Source: Mediterranea massiliensis (lineage in GTDB: Bacteria; Bacteroidota; Bacteroidia; Bacteroidales; Bacteroidaceae). From it: a stretch of 64,000 nucleotides of DNA. Position numbers and translations under genes: made by a program. Below, piece by piece: positions 28,186 to 38,785 of the stretch; position 1 is the first letter of the stretch; every line of letters starts with the position of its first letter. The notes beneath the pieces were generated by a model, which saw only the letters and a list, made by a program, of their open reading frames with translations, did no database searches and had not been told where the DNA came from. The stretch is from positions 1-64,000 of the forward strand of contig SUXZ01000012.1 of assembly GCA_015060685.1 (NCBI GenBank), read 5' to 3'.

Positions 28186-30027
28186 GTGAACAATTTCATC
28201 TACACACATATAATTGTTCTTTTACTTCTATTATCCCCACTGTTTGGAAACGCCCAAACAAAAGGATTGGACGAAGAGCAGATAAGCCACATCGAAGAAT
28301 TGATGGATAATGGCTTACGCTTTTCTGATACCTTTCACTTCAAAGACATCCTACCCATTGCCGATGAATTGGCCGACTACTATTTGCAGAAGAAAGATTA
28401 CAAGCACCTCTTCCTGACCAAGCAAATGGAGAACTATGCCATCTCATTTCAAGGGGACCTGAATATCCTGCAACAAGCAAAAGACTTACATCTACTTGCC
28501 GATTCGTTAAACTACCCATTAGGCCGGGCCATTGCACATTTCTCTGTTGCCGATGTCTATCTGAACACACAAATGATAGACGAAGCACTATCTGAATATA
28601 GAAAAGCATATCATTTGGCCCAACAACACAAAGATGCCACATGGTTAGAGGCCAATGCACTGAAACTGATTACCCCTACCCTTATCGACAACGAACGACT
28701 TGAAGAAGCTGGCGAATCGCTCAACGAGATGAGAAAATTCTACAGGAACAACCCTCAACTCAATCATTTTCCACTTTATATCTTCGAAAGCTATTACTAC
28801 ATCGTACTCTTCAATCTGGTACAATTGGAAGATGCACTGAAACAAGCCGAAATTTGCTACAACGAACAACCCTTTTATTATCACAAATATCTGCTGATGT
28901 ATATGCAGTCTATTCATGCACAATACATTGGAAACAACAAGAAAGCATTAGAACTTTCATCAAAATTGCTACTTTATTCCAACTACTCGTTTAATGAAAA
29001 AGGAGACTTGGGCATCTACTTCAGAATAGCCAACCTATACGCACAAAACAAGCAATTCAAAGAAGCGTGCGAAACCTACAAGATGCTTAACAAAGTATTG
29101 GATTCAATCAGCGCACGAAACTACACCACCCAAGTCAATACGCACAAAATCGTTTTCCAAATAGACGAAATACAGACAAAGAACCAGCAACAATTCAATT
29201 TCATCAGACTACTGATAATTTTAGGTTCGCTGCTTTTGGTAGTAATCATCGTCATCTCACTTGTACATATCAAGAAAGCCAACCAACGATTGGAACAATC
29301 GAAAGAGAAGTTGGTTGAGGCAAGAAAGATTGCAGAAAAATCCATCAAGAACAAAAGCTTGCTTTTATCGAACATGAGTCACGAAATCCGCACACCGCTG
29401 AATGCCCTTTCCGGTTTCTCCGGAATCATCAACGACAGCAACCTTGACGAAGATACCCGAAAGCAATGCTTTGAAATTATCGAACAGAACTCAGATTTAC
29501 TACTAAAACTCATTGACGACATTGTAGATTTATCCAATTTGGAAATCGGCAAAATGCAATTCCAAATGGAAGATCAAGAGGCTGTCGGCTTATGTCACAA
29601 CGTGATTGACACGGTGGAAAAGATTAAACAGACCAGTGCCAACGTGCTTTTCGAGACAGACATCGAAGAGCTCTACATTCACACCGACAAAGCCCGTTTC
29701 CAACAATTGCTCATCAACCTGCTTATCAATGCCACCAAGTTCACTCAAAAAGGAAGTATTGTACTCTCCCTGAAGAAAAAATCGGAAGATGTTGCACTTT
29801 TTGCCGTAACAGATACCGGTTGCGGAATTGCTCCGGAAAAGCAGGATACTATCTTCGACCGTTTCGAAAAGTTGAACGAACATGCCGAAGGAAGTGGATT
29901 AGGGCTCTCAATCTGCAAATTGATTATCAAGCAACTGAAAGGAGACATTTGGTTGGACAAGAGCTATACCGGCGGTTGTCGTTTCTGCTTTACCCACCCC
30001 CTCATCAGAAAGGAGGTAAAGGCATGA
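28186..30027 (+). CDS. Membrane histidine kinase with periplasmic TPR-like sensor
   Basis: A 613-aa protein starting at GTG. Signal sequence (to about residue 23), then helical TPR-like repeats (about 30-330), a membrane helix (about 345-363), coiled coil (about 365-390), HisKA with LLLSNMSHEIRTPLN (H399) and HATPase with N-box LINLLINATKFT, G1 TDTGCGIAPE and G2 GSGLGLSI. All kinase motifs are intact. There is no receiver domain, and no response regulator gene nearby. It overlaps the next gene by 4 nt (ATGA); the partner has the same layout but degenerate catalytic motifs, so the two may act as a heterodimer. Confidence 0.9.
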   Translation: MNNFIYTHIIVLLLLLSPLFGNAQTKGLDEEQISHIEELMDNGLRFSDTFHFKDILPIADELADYYLQKKDYKHLFLTKQMENYAISFQGDLNILQQAKDLHLLADSLNYPLGRAIAHFSVADVYLNTQMIDEALSEYRKAYHLAQQHKDATWLEANALKLITPTLIDNERLEEAGESLNEMRKFYRNNPQLNHFPLYIFESYYYIVLFNLVQLEDALKQAEICYNEQPFYYHKYLLMYMQSIHAQYIGNNKKALELSSKLLLYSNYSFNEKGDLGIYFRIANLYAQNKQFKEACETYKMLNKVLDSISARNYTTQVNTHKIVFQIDEIQTKNQQQFNFIRLLIILGSLLLVVIIVISLVHIKKANQRLEQSKEKLVEARKIAEKSIKNKSLLLSNMSHEIRTPLNALSGFSGIINDSNLDEDTRKQCFEIIEQNSDLLLKLIDDIVDLSNLEIGKMQFQMEDQEAVGLCHNVIDTVEKIKQTSANVLFETDIEELYIHTDKARFQQLLINLLINATKFTQKGSIVLSLKKKSEDVALFAVTDTGCGIAPEKQDTIFDRFEKLNEHAEGSGLGLSICKLIIKQLKGDIWLDKSYTGGCRFCFTHPLIRKEVKA

Positions 30028-31979
30028 AAAAGATATTGATGCTTATCATATCAATTCTATCGTTCTGTTCAGTCCATGCTCAAACTGACCGAGAAATAAT
30101 AGATAGTCTGCAAAAGGTAGCCTACTCGTTGCCGCACGACACTACTCGATTGAAAATCTTGAAAAACATCACCATCTCCGAACAATACTCCCCCAACTTC
30201 ATGAAGTGGGCCGACGAACTATTGGCAGAGGCCCAATTACAAAATCAATATTCGTTTATGTGTGATGCTGCTTATTATCATGCGCTATATCACTATAACT
30301 TCACTGAAGAGCATGACAGCATTTCCAAATGGGTAGAATTCATTGCTCCCATTGCCGAAAACATTGGATATTGGAGTATCTACTTCAATGCACACAAAGT
30401 ACTTATAAATAGTCACATATACAACGAAGACTTCGAATTTGCGCTGAACGAAGCGATGAAGATGCTAAACAAGGCTCAAGAGATTGGAAGTGTAAACGGA
30501 TTGATTTCCTCATACATCTGTATGGCCAATGCTTACAGTGAAACGAACCGGACAAAACGCAAAGAAGAATCTCTGTTAAAGGCCTACCAATATATCTCCG
30601 AGATTAAATCGATTGATATTAAAATGGATATCTACGAACAGTTGATTGAACACTACGAGCATATTGGGGATTATCAAATTCTGGGCAAATACTTGGACGA
30701 ATACCTGAATGAGCTAACCAAGGTTACTCAAAGTTCTGTGACTTTACAGAATGCCTATCCAAGCCATTTCTTCTACATCAACACCTACTACATCTGCTAC
30801 TATGTAGGTATCGGCGATTTAGTAAAAGCTCGCGAACAGATAAATATTACCAGAAACTCCTTTACCGAAAGCATCTTCCAACCATACGGCATTTTGCTTC
30901 ACAGGGCATGCGCCAAGTATCAATTGGCATTGAAGAATTACCAGATGGCCATCAACCATACGGATAGCGCCATTGATATTGAAGCGACTTATGGCGTAAG
31001 TACCAAGATACGCATCGAACTATTGCGCTTAAAGGCGGACATACTGACGGATAAATCGGCATACAACGAAGCTCTGCCCATATACGAACAAAGCAAGCAT
31101 CTGCGCGATTCGCTAAACAAGGTTATCTCGGAAAAGCAATTCAACCAAATCAAAGAGATTTACGAATTAGACAAATTGCAACAAGAGCAATTAAAGTTGA
31201 GACGAATGATTAGCAATACTATCTTATCGATAGTATTCATCACACTAATTGTCAGTACATTATACATGAATCGAATGCGGAGAATCAATAAGAAACTACG
31301 CGAATCGGAGAAAGCAACCAAGGAGGCTGCTGAAAGAACCGAACAGGCAAACGACGAAAAGAGCCGTTTCTTGTCGAACATGAGCCACGCCATCCGTGTG
31401 CCGTTGCATAGCGTTGTAGGGTTTTCCAATCTATTGGTATCCGAGGAAGATTTGAGTGAAGAGGAACGAAGCGAATATGCACAAATCACACAAAAACAGA
31501 GTGATAAACTGATTCGATTGGTAAACAACATCCTTGATTTATCGCGTTTGGAAGCCAACCGGATGAAGTGGAAATTGGAGGATATAGACATCGTTCATTT
31601 ATGCAATGACATTGTGAAGGACATCCGCTTCCGAAACGATAAAATCCGTATTGTTTTCGATTGTGAAGTCTCTGAAGCCATTGTACATACTGACCTCAGC
31701 CGCCTACAGAACCTTATCAGCACCATGCTTTACAATCCATTTAATACCAGTAAAGAAGACAAAGTAGTCTTTTTCCACATGGCAAAGGTTGATAACAATG
31801 TTGAAATAAGTGTAGTAAACAGCCCTCTTTTAGATCCAGACAATGCCGGTGAAGAAAATGATATTCAACACCAATTCAACAGGCTTTTGATTCAATATTT
31901 CCAAGGAGAATACGAAATTCTACCTCAAACAACGGCAGGCCCAACCATTCATTTCACCTATCCTATTGCACAGAAGTGA
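30024..31979 (+). CDS. TPR-sensor histidine-kinase homologue with degenerate catalytic domain
   Basis: A 651-aa protein with signal sequence (to about AQ, residue 20), TPR-like sensor, one membrane helix (about 402-420), coiled coil and a HisKA-like segment reading MSHAIRVPLHSVVGF (H455). The usual SHEIRTP is changed (E to A, T to V). The ATPase part has lost the DxGxGI and GxGLG glycine motifs: where they should be it reads VVNSPLLDPDN and then FQGEYEI. It should therefore not bind ATP normally, though the histidine remains and could be phosphorylated by the intact neighbour. The open frame starts at 29820 inside the upstream gene, but the signal peptide and the ATGA overlap fix the start at 30024. 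Confidence 0.85.
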   Translation: MKKILMLIISILSFCSVHAQTDREIIDSLQKVAYSLPHDTTRLKILKNITISEQYSPNFMKWADELLAEAQLQNQYSFMCDAAYYHALYHYNFTEEHDSISKWVEFIAPIAENIGYWSIYFNAHKVLINSHIYNEDFEFALNEAMKMLNKAQEIGSVNGLISSYICMANAYSETNRTKRKEESLLKAYQYISEIKSIDIKMDIYEQLIEHYEHIGDYQILGKYLDEYLNELTKVTQSSVTLQNAYPSHFFYINTYYICYYVGIGDLVKAREQINITRNSFTESIFQPYGILLHRACAKYQLALKNYQMAINHTDSAIDIEATYGVSTKIRIELLRLKADILTDKSAYNEALPIYEQSKHLRDSLNKVISEKQFNQIKEIYELDKLQQEQLKLRRMISNTILSIVFITLIVSTLYMNRMRRINKKLRESEKATKEAAERTEQANDEKSRFLSNMSHAIRVPLHSVVGFSNLLVSEEDLSEEERSEYAQITQKQSDKLIRLVNNILDLSRLEANRMKWKLEDIDIVHLCNDIVKDIRFRNDKIRIVFDCEVSEAIVHTDLSRLQNLISTMLYNPFNTSKEDKVVFFHMAKVDNNVEISVVNSPLLDPDNAGEENDIQHQFNRLLIQYFQGEYEILPQTTAGPTIHFTYPIAQK

Positions 31980-32020
31980 GTTTATTGAGACAATATTTAT
32001 ATTATATCCTTATTTTTTTG

Positions 32021-32028
32021 TACTTTTG
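32021..32028 (+). promoter_or_regulatory. -7 element for ffh
   Basis: TACTTTTG lies 48 nt upstream of the ffh ATG, in the A/T-rich gap after the pseudokinase gene. Confidence 0.62.
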
Positions 32029-32075
32029 CGCCCTAATTAAAGCAATTAAAAATAACATTAATATATCGTTTATCC

Positions 32076-33410
32076 ATGTTTGATAATTTAAGCGAAAGAC
32101 TTGAAAGGTCGTTTAAAATTTTGAAAGGTGAAGGCAAGATTACCGAAATCAATGTCGCCGAAACCCTGAAAGATGTACGCAAAGCATTGCTCGATGCCGA
32201 CGTAAACTACAAAGTAGCCAAGACATTTACCGATACCGTTAAAGCAAAAGCATTGGGACAAAATGTGCTTACGGCCGTTAAGCCCAGCCAATTGATGGTG
32301 AAAATTGTTCACGATGAATTGACGCAACTGATGGGTGGCGAAACGGCCGAACTGAACTTGAGCGGTAAGCCTGCGGTCATTTTAATGTCAGGTTTGCAAG
32401 GCTCAGGTAAGACAACCTTCTCGGGTAAACTTGCCCGTATGCTGAAGAGCAAGAAGAATCGTCGTCCATTGTTGGTAGCTTGCGACGTTTATCGTCCGGC
32501 CGCTATCGAACAATTGCGCGTATTGGCCGAACAAATCAATGTGCCAATGTATTGCGAATTGGATAGCAAAGACCCTGTAAAGATTGCACAAAACGCTATC
32601 CAAGAGGCTAAAGCCAAAGGATATGACTTGGTAATTGTGGATACAGCCGGTCGATTGGCCGTTGACGAAGAGATGATGAACGAGATTGCAGCTATCAAAG
32701 CAGCTATCAATCCAGACGAGATCTTGTTTGTTGTCGATTCAATGACCGGTCAAGATGCCGTAAACACTGCAAAAGAGTTCAACGACCGACTGGATTTCAA
32801 TGGTGTAGTTTTAACGAAGCTTGATGGTGATACCCGTGGTGGTGCTGCCCTTTCTATCCGTACGGTAGTGAACAAGCCTATCAAGTTTATCGGTACCGGC
32901 GAGAAATTGGAAGCCATCGACCAATTCCACCCTTCACGTATGGCCGACAGAATTTTGGGTATGGGTGACATCGTTTCGTTGGTTGAACGTGCACAAGAAC
33001 AATACGATGAAGAAGAAGCCAAACGCTTGCAACGTAAAATCCAAAAGAACCAATTCGACTTCAACGACTTCATGTCGCAAATTCAACAAATCAAGAAGAT
33101 GGGTAACCTGAAGGATTTGGCTGCAATGATTCCGGGTGTAGGCAAGGCCATCAAGGACATGGACATCGACGATAATGCATTCAAAAACATCGAAGCCATC
33201 ATCAACTCGATGACACCAAAGGAACGCACCAACCCTGAAATATTGAACGGAAGTCGTCGTCAACGCATTGCCAAAGGTAGCGGTACAAACATTCAAGAGG
33301 TGAACCGCTTGCTGAAGCAATTTGAGCAAACACGCAAGATGATGAAAATGGTTACCGGAAGCAAAATGGGTAAGATGATGATGCCCGGTATGCCCAAAAT
33401 GAAGCGATAA
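32076..33410 (+). CDS. ffh: Signal recognition particle GTPase Ffh
   Basis: A 444-aa protein of standard Ffh length: N domain (about 1-90), GTPase G domain with GLQGSGKTTFSGKLA (G1), DVYRPAAIEQL, DTAGRL and TKLDGDTRGG, and the methionine-rich M domain (about 300-444) with GSRRQRIAKGSG, which binds 4.5S RNA, ending in a Met/Lys tail. It targets membrane and some secreted proteins co-translationally to FtsY and SecYEG. folD follows after 43 nt and an esterase after that, with no terminator between, so they may share a message. Confidence 0.97.
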   Translation: MFDNLSERLERSFKILKGEGKITEINVAETLKDVRKALLDADVNYKVAKTFTDTVKAKALGQNVLTAVKPSQLMVKIVHDELTQLMGGETAELNLSGKPAVILMSGLQGSGKTTFSGKLARMLKSKKNRRPLLVACDVYRPAAIEQLRVLAEQINVPMYCELDSKDPVKIAQNAIQEAKAKGYDLVIVDTAGRLAVDEEMMNEIAAIKAAINPDEILFVVDSMTGQDAVNTAKEFNDRLDFNGVVLTKLDGDTRGGAALSIRTVVNKPIKFIGTGEKLEAIDQFHPSRMADRILGMGDIVSLVERAQEQYDEEEAKRLQRKIQKNQFDFNDFMSQIQQIKKMGNLKDLAAMIPGVGKAIKDMDIDDNAFKNIEAIINSMTPKERTNPEILNGSRRQRIAKGSGTNIQEVNRLLKQFEQTRKMMKMVTGSKMGKMMMPGMPKMKR

Positions 33411-33430
33411 GCTTTAACTTTTTTATTTCT

Positions 33431-33448
33431 AACTTTTAATTTTTAATT
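33431..33448. repeat. Short heptamer repeat between ffh and folD
   Basis: AACTTTT, AATTTTT and the start of a third unit (AATTCA) occupy most of the gap. They are the reverse complement of the AAAAGTT/AAAAATT type seen between pepT and gcvT. Confidence 0.6.
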
Positions 33449-33453
33449 CAACC

Positions 33454-35494
<2,041 letters not shown>

Positions 35495-35546
35495 CCCCTT
35501 AGAACAGGTTATGATGTAGAAAATAGCGAAAAAAAGTGCAAAAACA

Positions 35547-35577
35547 TTTGCAGTATAAAAGATATTCTCTATCTTTG
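35547..35577 (+). promoter_or_regulatory. Promoter of tRNA-His
   Basis: TTTG at 35547-35550, a 19-bp spacer and TATCTTTG at 35570-35577 match both consensus boxes; the tRNA starts 28 nt later. Confidence 0.85.
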
Positions 35578-35605
35578 CACCGCATTTAAGAAATGCACTT
35601 TACAT

Positions 35606-35680
35606 GGTGACTGTAGTTCAGTTGGTTAGAGCGTCAGATTGTGGTTCTGAATGTCGAGGGTTCGAGTCCCTTCAGTCACC
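35606..35680 (+). tRNA. tRNA-His (anticodon GTG)
   Basis: The cloverleaf is clear: acceptor GTGACTG (35607-35613) pairs with CAGTCAC (35673-35679), D arm with TTCAGTTGG, anticodon stem TCAGA/TCTGA with GTG at 35641-35643, and T arm with GGTTCGAGTCC. An extra G at 35606 opposite C at 35680 is the G-1:C73 pair that identifies tRNA-His. The CCA end is not encoded. Confidence 0.96.
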
Positions 35681-35681
35681 C

Positions 35682-35720
35682 AACAAAGAAAGCGAATCAG
35701 TTTGATTCGCTTTCTTTGTT
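35682..35720 (+). terminator. Terminator after tRNA-His
   Basis: An 18-bp perfect stem (AACAAAGAAAGCGAATCA with its complement at 35703-35720) with a 3-nt loop immediately follows the tRNA. Confidence 0.9.
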
Positions 35721-35740
35721 TACGTCTGAATAATTTGTAC

Positions 35741-35748
35741 TACCTTCG
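35741..35748 (+). promoter_or_regulatory. Possible -7 element for the radical SAM gene
   Basis: TACCTTCG, one base off TAnnTTTG, lies only 5 nt before the ATG at 35753. If used, the message would be leaderless or nearly so. Confidence 0.45.
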
Positions 35749-35752
35749 CGTC

Positions 35753-37384
35753 ATGATAAAGATAGTTTGGTTAGATTTAAATAGTTCGTATGCCCATTCA
35801 TCGTTGGCATTGCCTGCGCTACATGCTCAGATTAAAGAGGATACAAGCATAGAGTGGGCCGTGGTTTCGGCCACTATCAACGAACAGGTTGGCCCCATAA
35901 TAGAAAAGGTGTATCAGGAGAAACCAACTATTGTTGCAGCATCCATGTGGCTATTCAATCACGAAGCACTGATGCATTTATGTGCCAGGATAAAAGCATT
36001 GCTACCCCATGTGACAATCGCTTTAGGCGGGCCGGAGTTTTTGGGAGACAACGAAACGTTTTTGCGAAACAATCCTTTCGTGTCGTGCGTATTCCGTGGC
36101 GAAGGCGAAGAGGTGTTCCCACAATGGCTTGCATCGTACGAAAGTACCGAACAGTGGGCGTCGATCCACGGAATGTGTTTCGTAGATGCACGGAACAAAT
36201 ACCGTGATAACGGCAAAGCCGTTGTGATGAATTTCGACCGACTGACACCTCCCGAAGAGAGCGAGTTCTTTAATTGGGGAAAGCCTTTTGTGCAGTTGGA
36301 AACTACCCGCGGATGCTTTAACACATGTGCCTTTTGCGTTAGCGGAGGCGAGAAACCGGTCAGAACCCTTTCCATTGAACAAATCAAACAACGTCTCGAC
36401 CTTATCCATAAGCACGGTATTAAGGATGTCAGACTATTGGATAGAACCTTCAACTACAACATGCATCGTGCCAAGGCATTGCTCCAACTATTCAAAGAGT
36501 ATGCCCCACACATGCGTTTCCACTTGGAAATACATCCGGCATTGTTAACCGAAGAACTGAAACAAGAGTTAGCCACCCTACCTACCGGACTTCTTCACTT
36601 GGAAGCCGGCATACAAAGTTTGCGCGAGGAGGTACTGACTACCAGCCAACGCAAAGGCGGATTGGAAAATGCCTTGCAAGGTTTAAGCTACTTATGCTCG
36701 TTACCCAACATGGTGACACATGCCGACCTGATAGCCGGCCTACCCCTATACACTCTTCAACAACTCTTCGAAGATGTGCATACATTAGCTCAATACAATG
36801 CGGGCGAAATACAATTGGAGTTGCTTAAGCTATTACCTGGCACCGAAATGCGCCTACGCGCCGTAGAGTTAGGCATCAGCTACTCACCCCTACCCCCATA
36901 CGAGGTGTTGCAAACACGCGAAATAAGCATCGAACAATTGCAAACCGCCAGACAACTATCGCGTCTGCTCGACAACTACTACAACACTGAAGCCTGGCAA
37001 GAGGTATTCAAAAGGCTAATGCTACACAATCGCCATTATTTAAACGACTTCCTACATTATTATATATCCATCGGCTTGATTGACCAGCCCCTCAGCCTTG
37101 AAAAGCGCGGATTGATTCTTTATGCGTATTGCCGTGAGCATTATCCGTCATTCCTCATCGAAGTTTCAATGGCATGGATAGAGAATGGATTGTCGTTAAA
37201 GAAACAACCGGCCGAATCGGTCAGAACCAAACATCTCACTCCTCCCGAGCATTGGCAAGTAGTATATGGCAACTACCATAAGGAGATGCGCCTATGTGTT
37301 TTGTCAACAGCTAAAGAGAATATTTGGTATGGATTCGACCGTGAAGTGCAACAAGACAAGCCTGTTTTCAAAGCAAAGGCATAA
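35753..37384 (+). CDS. B12-binding-domain radical SAM protein (DUF4080 type)
   Basis: A 543-aa protein. N-terminal cobalamin-binding-like Rossmann domain (about 1-140; NSSYAHSSLALPAL, ALGGPEFLG), radical SAM domain with the cluster motif RGCFNTCAFCVSGG (about residues 183-196) and the later LEAGIQSL, and a C-terminal region of about 150 residues of DUF4080 type. Members are annotated as B12-dependent radical SAM proteins of unknown substrate. There is no peptide, tRNA-modification or cofactor gene next to it that would hint at the substrate. The frame runs through the tRNA-His gene upstream, so the start is taken at MIKIVWLDLN. Confidence 0.85.
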   Translation: MIKIVWLDLNSSYAHSSLALPALHAQIKEDTSIEWAVVSATINEQVGPIIEKVYQEKPTIVAASMWLFNHEALMHLCARIKALLPHVTIALGGPEFLGDNETFLRNNPFVSCVFRGEGEEVFPQWLASYESTEQWASIHGMCFVDARNKYRDNGKAVVMNFDRLTPPEESEFFNWGKPFVQLETTRGCFNTCAFCVSGGEKPVRTLSIEQIKQRLDLIHKHGIKDVRLLDRTFNYNMHRAKALLQLFKEYAPHMRFHLEIHPALLTEELKQELATLPTGLLHLEAGIQSLREEVLTTSQRKGGLENALQGLSYLCSLPNMVTHADLIAGLPLYTLQQLFEDVHTLAQYNAGEIQLELLKLLPGTEMRLRAVELGISYSPLPPYEVLQTREISIEQLQTARQLSRLLDNYYNTEAWQEVFKRLMLHNRHYLNDFLHYYISIGLIDQPLSLEKRGLILYAYCREHYPSFLIEVSMAWIENGLSLKKQPAESVRTKHLTPPEHWQVVYGNYHKEMRLCVLSTAKENIWYGFDREVQQDKPVFKAKA

Positions 37385-37431
37385 TTAAAGACCACCTTAA
37401 AATCAACTTTTTTATCATGACGTGAACTAAA

Positions 37432-37499
37432 CATACGTTTTTCTGTTTTTATCAGTGAAAGCAACTTAAACTATTCACTAAAAATAGAAAAGACGTATG
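37432..37499 (+). promoter_or_regulatory. Stem-loop enclosing the start codon of the OmpA-family gene
   Basis: CATACGTTTTTCT (37432-37444) is complementary to AGAAAAGACGTATG (37486-37499) except for one bulged G. The second arm ends in the ATG start codon. An inner stem AGTGAA (37454) / TTCACT (37474) fits within the loop. If transcribed, it would hide the ribosome-binding region and start codon. Confidence 0.55.
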
Positions 37500-38621
37500 A
37501 AAAAAACTATTCTACTTTCAGCATTTGTGCTTGGTGCTTTGTCACTACAAGCACAAAACGCACTACAAGGAACCAAGTTATGCGATAACTGGTCCATCGG
37601 ACTGATTACTGGCTCCACCGCAAAAATAACCCATAGCAACTTTACAAAAAGTATGCGCCCAGGTATGGGTTTGGAAATCAACAAGCAATTAACTCCCATC
37701 TTTGGTATTGGTATTCAAGGTTTGAGCTATGTAAACACTACCAATAGCAAGACTGCTATCGACGCAACAGATGTCAGTATGTTAGGCCGAATCAACTTAA
37801 TGAACCTTTTTGCCGGCTATGAAGGTATGCCGCGCTACTTCGAAATTGAAACTCAGATGGGATTGGGTTGGTTACACTATTTTCAAGCCGGAGCAGGCGA
37901 TAGCAATTCACTGAGCGGACGTATGGGTTTAAACCTGAATCTTAATTTGGGAGAAAGCAAAGCATGGACCATCAGCATGCGTCCGGGCATTGTGTACGAC
38001 CTCCAAGCCGACTATCCAAAATCCAAGTTAAACTTCAACCTTAACAATGCACGCTTCGAATGGATGACCTCCATCATCTATCACTTCGGCAATAGCAATG
38101 GTGAACACTATATGACTTTGGTACCCGTATGCGACCCATTAGAGATGGCCGCTATTAATGACGAAGTGAATGCATTACGTGCCACTCTGCTCGAACGCGA
38201 TGCAGAACTTGTTGCAGCTACCGAAGAGATTGCCAACTTGCAAAACGCAATGAACACTCCAAACGAAGTGGTAGAGATTGATGTAAACGAGACATGCACA
38301 CCGGTTTACACTATCGGATTCCGCCAAGGAAAAGCAATTATCGACATGACTCAAGAAGCCAATATCGAGATGGCCGCAAACTTCTTGAAAGAAAACAACA
38401 ACGTAATTGTTTCCATCAAGGGATATGCTTCGCCAGAAGGCAATGCCGAGTTTAACCAGGAATTATCAACCAGACGTGCTAATGCAGTTAAGGAAATTCT
38501 TGTCAGCCAATATGGTATTGATGCATCACGCATCGTAACTCAAGGCGAAGGCGTAGGCAACATTTTCAGCGAGCCGGCATGGAACCGCATCTCCATCCTC
38601 ACCATAGAATGTATGGAATAA
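37497..38621 (+). CDS. OmpA-family outer-membrane protein
   Basis: A 374-aa protein with a signal peptide (MKKTILLSAFVLGALSLQAQ), an N-terminal eight-strand-like barrel (about 25-205) and a C-terminal OmpA domain (about 265-374) with the peptidoglycan-binding pattern VIVSIKGYASPEGNAEFNQ, LSTRRANAVKEIL and GIDASRI. A short coiled stretch (LLERDAELVAATEEIANLQNAM) links the two. It likely anchors the outer membrane to peptidoglycan. The start codon sits in a possible masking hairpin, and two hairpins follow the stop. No typical -7 box is seen upstream. Confidence 0.92.
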   Translation: MKKTILLSAFVLGALSLQAQNALQGTKLCDNWSIGLITGSTAKITHSNFTKSMRPGMGLEINKQLTPIFGIGIQGLSYVNTTNSKTAIDATDVSMLGRINLMNLFAGYEGMPRYFEIETQMGLGWLHYFQAGAGDSNSLSGRMGLNLNLNLGESKAWTISMRPGIVYDLQADYPKSKLNFNLNNARFEWMTSIIYHFGNSNGEHYMTLVPVCDPLEMAAINDEVNALRATLLERDAELVAATEEIANLQNAMNTPNEVVEIDVNETCTPVYTIGFRQGKAIIDMTQEANIEMAANFLKENNNVIVSIKGYASPEGNAEFNQELSTRRANAVKEILVSQYGIDASRIVTQGEGVGNIFSEPAWNRISILTIECME

Positions 38622-38634
38622 TATTTTAACAACC

Positions 38635-38710
38635 ACGAGCAAGCAGTAACGGATTGCTCGATTAGATAGGGTACGAATAAAGGTTTTACCTTATTCGTAC
38701 CCACTTTTTT
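38635..38710 (+). terminator. Double hairpin terminator after the OmpA-family gene
   Basis: CGAGCAA/TTGCTCG (38635-38660), then a long stem GGGTACGAATAA / TTATTCGTACCC (38669-38702) with a T-run (CTTTTTTT). Confidence 0.88.
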
Positions 38711-38744
38711 TACTTCTGAATGGAAATAATCGGCTAAAAAATTG

Positions 38745-38752
38745 TACTTTTG
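38745..38752 (+). promoter_or_regulatory. -7 element for the HTCS gene
   Basis: TACTTTTG lies 34 nt before the HTCS start codon at 38786. Confidence 0.62.
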
Positions 38753-38785
38753 CAGCATAATATAATAAAAAATTACCCTTAACCA

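Noticed and set aside
29820..30023. Longer N-terminus of the second TPR kinase
   Set aside because: This stretch overlaps the intact kinase domain of the upstream gene; the signal peptide begins at 30024.
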